Positions 6,699 to 12,817 of a DNA stretch of 13,288 nucleotides are shown here, piece after piece (positions within the stretch are counted from its first letter, which is position 1; the number at the start of each line of letters is the position of its first letter). A program made the translations under genes and the position numbers. The stretch is taken from positions 1 through 13,288 of the forward strand of contig JAFNAJ010000023.1 in the NCBI GenBank assembly GCA_017860085.1, in the 5' to 3' direction. The DNA is from Acidobacteriota bacterium (GTDB taxonomy: Bacteria > Acidobacteriota > Vicinamibacteria > Vicinamibacterales > JAFNAJ01). The notes under the pieces were generated by a model. That model saw only the letters and a list, made by a program, of their open reading frames with translations. It searched no databases and had not been told where the DNA came from.

Positions 6699-9460
6699 GT
6701 CTTGGCCGCTTTCCAGTTCTCGCCAATCCCGACGTCCACCACGAGCGGCACCGAGAGCGCTGCCGCTCCCTCCATGCGCTCGCGGACGAGCGCCGCCACC
6801 GCGTCGGCTTCGTCTCGTGGCACCTCGAACAGGAGTTCGTCGTGGACCGTGAGGATCATGCGCGCCGGGGAGACCTGCCGTGACGCGGGGTGCGCATCGA
6901 GCGCGGCATGCACGTCGATCATCGCGCGCTTGAGAATGTCGGCAGCCGTCCCCTGGATGGGCATGTTCACCGTGACGCGCTCGGCGGCCGCACGGATCTG
7001 GCCGTTCTTGCTGGTGAGCTCGGGCACGAGCCGGCGCCGTCCGAACAGGGTGCGCACCTCGCCCGTCGCGCGCGCGCGGTCGAGCGTCTCGTCGATGAAC
7101 CGGCGCACCGCTGGAAAGCCCGCGAAGTACGCGTCGATGAAGGCCTGCGCCGCCTGCTGCGATACGCCGATGTCACGCGCGAGCGTGAACGCGGTCTTCC
7201 CGTACAGCAACGCGTAGTTGATGATCTTGGCGCGCCGGCGGAGTTCGTAGCGGTCGAGCCCGCTGTCCGGGCCGAACACGGCGAGCGCGGTGCGGTCGTG
7301 GATGTCCTCGCCACGACGGAACGCGTCGGCAAGCGCCTGGTCTCCCGACAGGTGGGCGAGGACACGCAGCTCGATCTGCGAGTAGTCGGCCGAGATCAAC
7401 ACCGAGCCGCGGTCGGCGACGAAGGCGCGTCGGATCTCCCGGCCGATCTCGGTGCGGATCGGGATGTTCTGGAGATTGGGATCGCTGCTGCTGAGACGGC
7501 CGGTCGCCGCCACGGCCTGGTTGAACGTCGTGTGCACGCGGCCCGTTGCCGCATCGACGAGCTGGGGCAGGGCGTCGATGTACGTGCCTTTCAGCTTCGC
7601 CAGGGCACGCCACTCGAGGATCTCGCGCGGCAGATCGTGCACGAGCGCCAGCTCCTCGAGCACGTCCACCGCCGTGGATGCCGCCCGTGTCTTGCCCGTC
7701 TTCCGCGTGACCGGCAGCTGCAGCTTGTCGAAGAGGATGTCTGACAGCTGCTTGGGCGAATTGATGTTGAACTCCTGCCCGGCCAGCGCGTGAATGCGGC
7801 GGCTGCGCGATTCGAGGTCGGCATCGATGGTTGACGAGAGCGAACCCAGCACCTCTCGGTCGAGCCGCACGCCCGCGCGCTCAATTGCCACGAGCACGGG
7901 GATGAGCGGCAGTTCGAGTGTTCGGTACACCTCCGCCAGCGACGCCTCGTCGAGCGCGGCCCGCAGGCGCGGCGCGAGCTGCCAGGCGAGGTCCGCGCGC
8001 TCGCCCGCATAGTCGCGCAGCCGGTCGGGAGCGACGTCGGCCAGCGGCGTCGCCTTGGCGCCCTTGCCCCGGAGCTGCTCCTCGGTCATCGCCTTGTAGC
8101 CGGCCTGCTCGATCGCCAGGACTTCGATCTCGTGCGCCGCACGCGTCGCGTCGAGCACGTAGCTCTCGAGCATCACGTCGTCGGCAAGGCCGTCGAGCCG
8201 GAGGCCGTGACGATCGAGGACGAGGCTCGCCGACTTGAGGTCGAAGCCCGACTTCGCCACGCGGGGATTGGCCAGCACAGGGCCCAGCACGGCTCGGACG
8301 GCAGGCAGTGGCAAGCCATGCGGCCCGCCGTGCCCACCATCCTTGGCCTCATCGTCAAACAGGTTGCGCGCGGTCGCTGGCGGCGCAGGATCGTCGACGG
8401 CCGAGACATCAATCGGAACATAGCGGGCGCGCCGCGGCCCGGTCGAGCACGAGAGGCCCATCAGCCGCGCGCGCATGGGCGAGGGATCGTCGCCAACCAC
8501 GAACAGCGCACACGCTCCCGCCCGCTCGAGCTCGAGGCTCAGGGACTCGAGCGCCTCGAGCGTGGTCACGACCTGGTAGTCCTTGGCGACCGTCTCGGCG
8601 GTGGGTGCAAACTCGGCCGTGAGCGACCGGAAGCCCAGTCTCGAGAACAGCTGAAAACAGCGATCCCGCTGCGCGCCACGGTAGGTGAAGCGGTCGGTCT
8701 CGAAGGCAACGGGCACATCGGCGTGGATGCGCACGAGCTCGCGGCTCTGCCTGGCGGCATCGGCATGGGCAACAAGCGCGTCCCGGTATTTCCTCTGCGG
8801 CAGGGTCGGCGCTGCGGCCAGCAGCGTGTCGAGATCGCCGTGCGAGGCGATGAGCTCCCGTGCGCCTTTTTCCCCGATGCCCGGCACGCCCTTCACGTTG
8901 TCGATCGCATCGCCCATCAGCGCCAGGACGTCGACGACACGATCGGGCGCCACGCCGAACTTCGTCCGCACGCCCTCGACGTCGTACCAGGTGCCCTCGT
9001 CGCGCGGATTGAAGACGGTGATCCGATCGTCCACGAGTTGGAAGAAGTCCTTGTCGCCGGTGACGATGACCACGTCGTGCCCGGCGGCGGCCGCCCGGCG
9101 CGCCAGCGTGCCGATGACGTCGTCGGCCTCGAAGCCCTCTTCCAGCAGGACGGGGACCCCGAGCGCATCACAGGCCTCGTGCACGAGGGGGACCTGTTCG
9201 ACCAGGTCGCCGGGCATCGGCGGCCGGTTGGCCTTGTAGTCGGCGGCAATGGCGTCACGAAACGTCGGTCCCGGCGGATCGAAGGCCGCAGCAACCAACG
9301 CGGGCTGGTGGTCGGCCAGCAGCTTCCGCAGCATGGTGACGAAGCCGTAGACGGCGTTGGTCGAGCGCCCGTCGGGCCCGGTGAGACTGCGGATCGCGTG
9401 GTAGGCGCGGTAGAGCTGAGACGACCCGTCGATGAGGAACAATCGGCCCTTGGTCGGCAT
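6695..9460 (-). CDS. polA: DNA polymerase I with degenerate 3'-5' exonuclease domain
   Basis: Full-length 921-residue Pol I, used in Okazaki fragment maturation and repair. The 5'-3' exonuclease domain (about 1-285) is intact by eye: LIDGSSQLYRAYHA (9-22), EADDVIGTLA (111-120), VTGDKDFFQLV (133-143) and GVPGIGEKGA (191-200, helix-hairpin-helix). The middle domain (about 295-500) has the fold but not the metal-binding acids of a proofreading exonuclease. The polymerase domain carries motif A SADYSQIELRV (690-700; Asp692), the O-helix RRRAKIINYALLYG (741-754) and motif C TVHDELLFEV (871-880; Asp874). The O-helix has Tyr749 where E. coli has Phe762. The ATG at 9460 matches the normal start of the family; no Shine-Dalgarno is visible, and a TGATATACT extended -10 lies 30 bases upstream. 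It is alone on its strand, divergent from the lipoprotein gene. Confidence 0.98.
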   Translation of the reverse strand: MPTKGRLFLIDGSSQLYRAYHAIRSLTGPDGRSTNAVYGFVTMLRKLLADHQPALVAAAFDPPGPTFRDAIAADYKANRPPMPGDLVEQVPLVHEACDALGVPVLLEEGFEADDVIGTLARRAAAAGHDVVIVTGDKDFFQLVDDRITVFNPRDEGTWYDVEGVRTKFGVAPDRVVDVLALMGDAIDNVKGVPGIGEKGARELIASHGDLDTLLAAAPTLPQRKYRDALVAHADAARQSRELVRIHADVPVAFETDRFTYRGAQRDRCFQLFSRLGFRSLTAEFAPTAETVAKDYQVVTTLEALESLSLELERAGACALFVVGDDPSPMRARLMGLSCSTGPRRARYVPIDVSAVDDPAPPATARNLFDDEAKDGGHGGPHGLPLPAVRAVLGPVLANPRVAKSGFDLKSASLVLDRHGLRLDGLADDVMLESYVLDATRAAHEIEVLAIEQAGYKAMTEEQLRGKGAKATPLADVAPDRLRDYAGERADLAWQLAPRLRAALDEASLAEVYRTLELPLIPVLVAIERAGVRLDREVLGSLSSTIDADLESRSRRIHALAGQEFNINSPKQLSDILFDKLQLPVTRKTGKTRAASTAVDVLEELALVHDLPREILEWRALAKLKGTYIDALPQLVDAATGRVHTTFNQAVAATGRLSSSDPNLQNIPIRTEIGREIRRAFVADRGSVLISADYSQIELRVLAHLSGDQALADAFRRGEDIHDRTALAVFGPDSGLDRYELRRRAKIINYALLYGKTAFTLARDIGVSQQAAQAFIDAYFAGFPAVRRFIDETLDRARATGEVRTLFGRRRLVPELTSKNGQIRAAAERVTVNMPIQGTAADILKRAMIDVHAALDAHPASRQVSPARMILTVHDELLFEVPRDEADAVAALVRERMEGAAALSVPLVVDVGIGENWKAAKT

Positions 9461-9490
9461 CGTGGAGCGCGCGAGGCGGGCGAGGCGCGC

Positions 9491-9496
9491 AGTATA
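9491..9496 (-). promoter_or_regulatory. Extended -10 promoter (TGATATACT) of polA
   Basis: On the minus strand TGA directly precedes TATACT, 30 bases before the polA ATG. This would leave a leader of roughly 23 bases without a Shine-Dalgarno motif. It overlaps the -10-like box of the divergent gene, so the two promoters may compete for polymerase. Confidence 0.4.
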
Positions 9497-9500
9497 TCAT
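9495..9500 (+). promoter_or_regulatory. -10-like box (TATCAT) before the lipoprotein gene
   Basis: TATCAT ends 8 bases before the ATG at 9509, again predicting a leaderless or nearly leaderless transcript. It lies in the 48-base gap shared with polA. No -35 match is visible. Confidence 0.4.
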
Positions 9501-9508
9501 TGGGGTCG

Positions 9509-10252
9509 ATGCAGCGACGGTGGATCCTCGCGCTGTTGCTCGTCGCGGCCTGCGGCGCGGCGTGCGCGGGCCGCGGGCTGGGGCGGCAGTACGAGTACGA
9601 AGAAGAGGTGTACCTCGATACCGATGGATCGGCGACGGTGATCGTCAACGCGTCACTGCCCGCGCTGGCCATGCTTCGAGGGCTCGCCGTCCCCGTGGAC
9701 CCGGGGGTCCGGGTCGATCGCCGCGAGGTCCGTCGCCTGTACGAATCGCCCGTGACGCAAGTGACGCGGGTGAGCCGCCCGTGGCGCAGGCAGGGCCGCC
9801 GGTTCATCCAGATCAGGATCGACGTGGCCGACATCCGTCGTCTCGGCGAGGCCGCTCCGTTTGCCTGGACGCAATACCGGTTCGACACCGAGGAGGGTCT
9901 GGCCGTGTTTCGGCAGACCGTCGGGGCGCCACCCGATTCCCCTGCCCCGTTCCCCGGCTGGGACGGGGACGAGTTGGTGGCGTTCCGCCTGCACTTGCCC
10001 AGCCGCATCGTCTACCACAACGCCCCATCGAAGCGGGTCGAGCGCGGCAACATCCTTGCGTGGGAGCAACCCCTGCGCGAACGCCTGGCCGGCGCCCCCG
10101 TGGCAATCGAGGTGCGGATGGAGCCAGCCTCCATCCTCTATCGCACGCTCGTGCTGTTCGGCCTCGCGTCGACCTTCGGGCTCACGGTGCTCGCGGCCAT
10201 CGTGTGGTGGGTGTGGCGCAAGGGACTCGACACGCGTACGCGCAAGGCGTAG
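9509..10252 (+). CDS. Putative lipoprotein with C-terminal membrane helix
   Basis: A 247-residue protein I cannot assign with certainty. The N-terminus MQRRWILALLLVAACG is a signal peptide with a lipobox-like V-A-A-C ending at Cys15 (a second cysteine, Cys19, follows). The mature part looks beta-rich: YEYEEEVYLDTDGSATVIVNASLPAL (about 28-53), FIQIRIDVADIRRL (about 99-112) and LVAFRLHLPSRIVYHNAP (about 157-174). A strongly hydrophobic segment near residues 213-237 (LVLFGLASTFGLTVLAAIVWWVW) is followed by basic residues, as in a stop-transfer anchor. The strand pattern after a lipobox with a C-terminal helix recalls LppM/DUF3153-type lipoproteins, a tentative likeness only. The long open frame continues far upstream in the same phase, but that part is antisense to polA and is not coding. 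The GNAT gene follows after 39 bases. Confidence 0.75.
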   Translation: MQRRWILALLLVAACGAACAGRGLGRQYEYEEEVYLDTDGSATVIVNASLPALAMLRGLAVPVDPGVRVDRREVRRLYESPVTQVTRVSRPWRRQGRRFIQIRIDVADIRRLGEAAPFAWTQYRFDTEEGLAVFRQTVGAPPDSPAPFPGWDGDELVAFRLHLPSRIVYHNAPSKRVERGNILAWEQPLRERLAGAPVAIEVRMEPASILYRTLVLFGLASTFGLTVLAAIVWWVWRKGLDTRTRKA

Positions 10253-10280
10253 AGTTTCGACGGGGCCGGCCGTCCGGCAC

Positions 10281-10286
10281 GGGGAG
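10281..10286 (+). promoter_or_regulatory. Ribosome binding site of the GNAT gene
   Basis: GGGGAG ends 5 bases before the ATG at 10292 and supports that start. Its presence, unlike at the unit-leading genes, fits internal position in an operon with the lipoprotein gene. Confidence 0.6.
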
Positions 10287-10291
10287 CGATC

Positions 10292-10894
10292 ATGTCAGCG
10301 CAGGGTTTCGGAGCCAGGCCGCTCGTGTTGCGGTGCGCGCGGTGCGGCAAGTTCGTCGACTGGGAGCACGCACGCTTCCAGGTGGTGTGCGGTTGCCGGG
10401 GTCAGCTCGATCTGCCGCCCGTGCTCGTGCGTGAGGCCACCGACGCCGACCGGGCCCGCGTCGAGGAGTTGTTTCTCACCGACTTCGGCCACATGAGCAT
10501 CGTGGCGTTTGGCGAGGTCATGCACGCCGATCGCGAGCCCGCACTCGTGGCGGAGATGCGCGACGACATCGCAGGCGCACTCGCGTACCGAACGTTCAAC
10601 AACGCGATTCACATCGTGGCCCTTGCCACCGACCCGATGTGGCAGCGATCGGGTGTCGGCGGCTACCTGCTGGCCGAAACGGAACTGCTCGCGCGGCGCC
10701 AGGCCTTGTCACGGCTGATCACCTCGACGAGCAACGACAACCTCCCGTCGCTCTACTTCTACCAGCGTCACGGGTTCCGCATCGTCGAGGTGGCGCAGGA
10801 CGCCTTCGCCATGCACCTCAAGGACCCGTCGACCGTCGGCTTCGCCGGGCTCCCCGTTCGGGACGAGATCCGGATGGAGAAGGTGCTCGCGTAG
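10292..10894 (+). CDS. GNAT N-acetyltransferase with N-terminal zinc-ribbon-like segment
   Basis: Predicted acetyl-CoA-dependent acetyltransferase of 200 residues; substrate unknown. The first ~40 residues hold a four-cysteine knuckle, CARC (Cys15, Cys18) and CGC (Cys33, Cys35), which looks like a small zinc ribbon. The GNAT fold follows from about residue 46 (VREATDADRARVEELFL). Its motif A is VALATDPMWQRSGVGGYLLAETE (about 109-131), with RSGVGG as the pyrophosphate-binding loop. Motif B is NLPSLYFYQRHGFRIVEV (about 150-167), with the usual late Tyr residues and HGF. A C-terminal extension ends in RDEIRMEKVLA. There is no signal peptide, so it acts in the cytoplasm. It is 39 bases downstream of the lipoprotein gene and convergent with the ZIP gene. 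Confidence 0.88.
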   Translation: MSAQGFGARPLVLRCARCGKFVDWEHARFQVVCGCRGQLDLPPVLVREATDADRARVEELFLTDFGHMSIVAFGEVMHADREPALVAEMRDDIAGALAYRTFNNAIHIVALATDPMWQRSGVGGYLLAETELLARRQALSRLITSTSNDNLPSLYFYQRHGFRIVEVAQDAFAMHLKDPSTVGFAGLPVRDEIRMEKVLA

Positions 10895-10910
10895 GGTGCC
10901 AGCCGCCCGA

Positions 10911-10932
10911 GCGCCGGTCGGTCGACCGGTGC
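10911..10932. terminator. Hairpin between the convergent GNAT and ZIP genes
   Basis: Bases 10911-10919 pair with 10924-10932 as a 9-bp GC-rich stem with one G-T wobble and a GGTC tetraloop. It fills most of the 41-base gap between two stop codons, where a bidirectional terminator is expected. No T-run is present on either side. Confidence 0.4.
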
Positions 10933-10935
10933 GGG

Positions 10936-11670
10936 TCACAGCGTCAAGATGGTAGCGACACCGGCCAGGATGAGCGCCACCTGCCGCCACGCGTTCGGAT
11001 CGGCCTGGCCGCGATGCAGGCTGGGGATGAGATCGCTCATCGCCACGTAGAGGAAGCTGCCGGCGGCAAACGAGACCGCGTACGGCAGCAGTTCCGGCAC
11101 CATCCCGGCGGCGAAGTACACGACCACGGCGCCAAGGATGCCCGTGGTTCCCGCCACGACGTTGAGCAACATCGCGCGTCCTCGCGAGTAGCCGGCGTGC
11201 AGGAGAACGGCGAAGTCGCCTATCTCCTGGGGAATCTCGTGCGCGGCGGCCGCGACCGCCGTCGTGACGCCGAGCGGCACCGAGGTGAGCACGGCCGCCG
11301 CAATGATTGCGCCATCGACGAACGTGTGCACGGCGTCGCCCATCATTACGAGCGACGCCGTCTGGTCATGCACGTTGCACTCGCCCGTCTCGTGGCAGTG
11401 GCGCCAGATCACGAGCTTCTCGAGCACGAAGAACGAGAAGATGCCGACGAGCAGCGAGCCCAGCACCTGTCGCGGTGGCAGCTCGTCGAGCGCCTCAGGC
11501 AAGAGCCGCAGGAGGGCAACCGCAAGCAGGGTGCCGACCGCGTAGCTGATCAGGATGCTGACGACGCGGGTCCGCGTGTCGTCGCGCACGAAGAGGATGC
11601 CCGATGCGAGGACGAGGCCGCCGAAGCTGCCGACCGCCGCGAGCCCAATTGCTGTCGCAAGCACACCCAC
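10936..11670 (-). CDS. ZIP-family divalent metal transporter
   Basis: A 244-residue inner-membrane protein with about eight hydrophobic helices, the size of bacterial ZIP (ZupT/GufA-like) transporters that carry Zn(II), Fe(II) or Mn(II). Helix 4 has GDAVHTFVDGAIIAA (111-125; His115, Asp119), matching the H-N-x-x-D-G core with a Thr variant. Helix 5 has AAHEIPQEIGDFAVLL (142-157; His144, Glu145, Glu149, Asp152), the HExPxExGD signature that builds the binuclear metal site. The loop before helix 4 has the metal-chelating string HCHETGECNVH (91-101). Metal specificity cannot be read from sequence. The start is GTG 11670, or in frame GTG 11664; no Shine-Dalgarno is seen, but an extended -10 lies 6 bases upstream. 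No metalloregulator gene is nearby. Confidence 0.93.
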   Translation of the reverse strand: MGVLATAIGLAAVGSFGGLVLASGILFVRDDTRTRVVSILISYAVGTLLAVALLRLLPEALDELPPRQVLGSLLVGIFSFFVLEKLVIWRHCHETGECNVHDQTASLVMMGDAVHTFVDGAIIAAAVLTSVPLGVTTAVAAAAHEIPQEIGDFAVLLHAGYSRGRAMLLNVVAGTTGILGAVVVYFAAGMVPELLPYAVSFAAGSFLYVAMSDLIPSLHRGQADPNAWRQVALILAGVATILTL

Positions 11671-11676
11671 GAGGGG

Positions 11677-11682
11677 ATGATA
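11677..11682 (-). promoter_or_regulatory. Extended -10 promoter (TGTTATCAT) of the ZIP gene
   Basis: On the minus strand CCCTGT precedes TATCAT, matching the CCCTGC-TATAAT context at pcnB. It ends 6 bases before the GTG at 11670 and 12 before the alternative GTG at 11664. It directly follows the palindrome at 11691-11712, so any -35 contact would fall within that palindrome. Confidence 0.45.
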
Positions 11683-11690
11683 ACAGGGCT

Positions 11691-11712
11691 GGGCCGGCCT
11701 GAAGGCCGGCCC
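11691..11712. repeat. REP-like intergenic palindrome
   Basis: GGGCCGGCC (11691-11699), loop TGAA, GGCCGGCCC (11704-11712): a perfect 9-bp GC-only stem with a tetraloop. It lies in the 101-base gap between the VWA stop codon and the ZIP start. It could terminate the VWA transcript or be one copy of a dispersed palindromic repeat family; only one copy is visible here, so the repeat call is inference. Confidence 0.5.
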
Positions 11713-11760
11713 CTGCAGACGTGCGCTGCGCGTGCCAGCGGAAGTGATGAATGCCGATGT

Positions 11761-11781
11761 GACGCCGCCGCTTACGGCGTC
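11761..11781 (-). terminator. Hairpin spanning the VWA stop codon
   Basis: GACGCCG (11761-11767) pairs with CGGCGTC (11775-11781), a 7-bp stem with a 7-base loop that contains the TAA stop (minus strand 11774-11772). With the palindrome further downstream it may end the VWA transcript. There is no T-run. Confidence 0.3.
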
Positions 11782-12815
11782 GCGACGTATCCCCGACGCG
11801 CCCGCACCCTGTACCCGCGGTCGCGCAGTTCGACCCGGATCGAGTGCCAGCGCCCGTCGCCTTGGTGCGGCGAGGCGTAACCCAGGTAGTACTGACGGCT
11901 CAGCTCGTCAGCGATGCTCGCAGTCGCCGGGTCGATGTCGCCCGCCGTGCGCACGACCTCTGTGCGGCCCCCACTCTCGTCGGTCAGTTCGCGCAGGGCG
12001 CGGATATTGGAGGCGTCGCCGCGGTTCGAGTAGATGCCCCGGGTGTTGGTCGGCGGAAACCCGATGACGGGACCGCGGCCGCCCGGGAACGGCAGCGGAA
12101 TCGGCAGGCGCACGGTGTTCGTCCGCCGCGGGGCGGACTCGCCGCCTTCGAGACCCACCGCGTACACCATCACCTCGGTCTCGCGCACGATGCGGCTGAG
12201 GTCGCGGGCATCGGTGGCGCTGTTGGTGTCGTTGCCGTCGGAGATCACCACGAGCGCCCGCTTGCGGTGCTGCCCGCTCTGCGCCAGCGGCAGCGCGTCG
12301 GCCACGGTGTCGTACAGGGCCGTGCCGCCCCGTGGTGACAGATAGCCGAGCGCGCGGCTCAGCCGCCGGCGGTCGGTGGTCCAGTCCTGCACGAGCTCGG
12401 GGTGCTCCGAGAAGCGATACAGGAAGATCTCGTCCCGGGCGTCGAGCAGGTCGAACAGGAACCGTTCGAGCGCCGCCCGTGCTGAATGCATCTTCTCGCC
12501 GGCCATGCTCCCGCTCGTGTCGATGGCGATGCCGAGGCTGACCGGCACGCGCTCGCTGTCGAAGTGCGAGATCGGCTGCGCCACCCCATCGTCGTACACG
12601 ACGAAATCGTCTTCGCGCAGCCCGGGCACGAACCGGCCCGACCCGTCGGTGACGGTCACGGTCACGTTGACCAACTCGACCCCGCTGCGAAAGCGGAAGC
12701 CGTCGTTGCTGCGCGGTGGCGGCTGTTGACCCGAGATCGACGTCGCCGCGAGCAGCATCGCGATCGCGCCCATGGCCACCGGCAGGCGCGCCGCCTGCCT
12801 CCCTGTGGTGCGCAT
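11772..12815 (-). CDS. VWA-domain protein of the VWFA-related acidobacterial type, exported
   Basis: A 347-residue protein with an N-terminal signal peptide (RLPVAMGAIAMLLAATSISGQ, about 10-30), so it is probably periplasmic or surface-exposed. A short beta domain (VELVNVTVTVTDGSGRFVPGL, about 46-66; DDFVVYDDG) precedes a von Willebrand A domain with a complete metal-ion site: DTSGSM (Asp99, Ser101, Ser103), Thr165 in GGTALYD and Asp193 in ISDGND. The C-terminal YRVRARRGYVA matches the end of the VWFA-related domain (TIGR03436) that is expanded in Acidobacteria, where its ligands are mostly unknown. The ATG at 12815 is chosen because GGGAGG lies 10 bases before it; an in-frame GTG at 12821 is the alternative. 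The upstream gene ends at 12818, so the pair is nearly overlapping and likely translationally coupled. Confidence 0.93.
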   Translation of the reverse strand: MRTTGRQAARLPVAMGAIAMLLAATSISGQQPPPRSNDGFRFRSGVELVNVTVTVTDGSGRFVPGLREDDFVVYDDGVAQPISHFDSERVPVSLGIAIDTSGSMAGEKMHSARAALERFLFDLLDARDEIFLYRFSEHPELVQDWTTDRRRLSRALGYLSPRGGTALYDTVADALPLAQSGQHRKRALVVISDGNDTNSATDARDLSRIVRETEVMVYAVGLEGGESAPRRTNTVRLPIPLPFPGGRGPVIGFPPTNTRGIYSNRGDASNIRALRELTDESGGRTEVVRTAGDIDPATASIADELSRQYYLGYASPHQGDGRWHSIRVELRDRGYRVRARRGYVATP

Positions 12816-12817
12816 GG

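Noticed and set aside
8132..9508. In-frame upstream extension of the lipoprotein gene
   Set aside because: The extension is antisense to polA and reads as low-information sequence; the signal peptide and -10-like box place the start at 9509.
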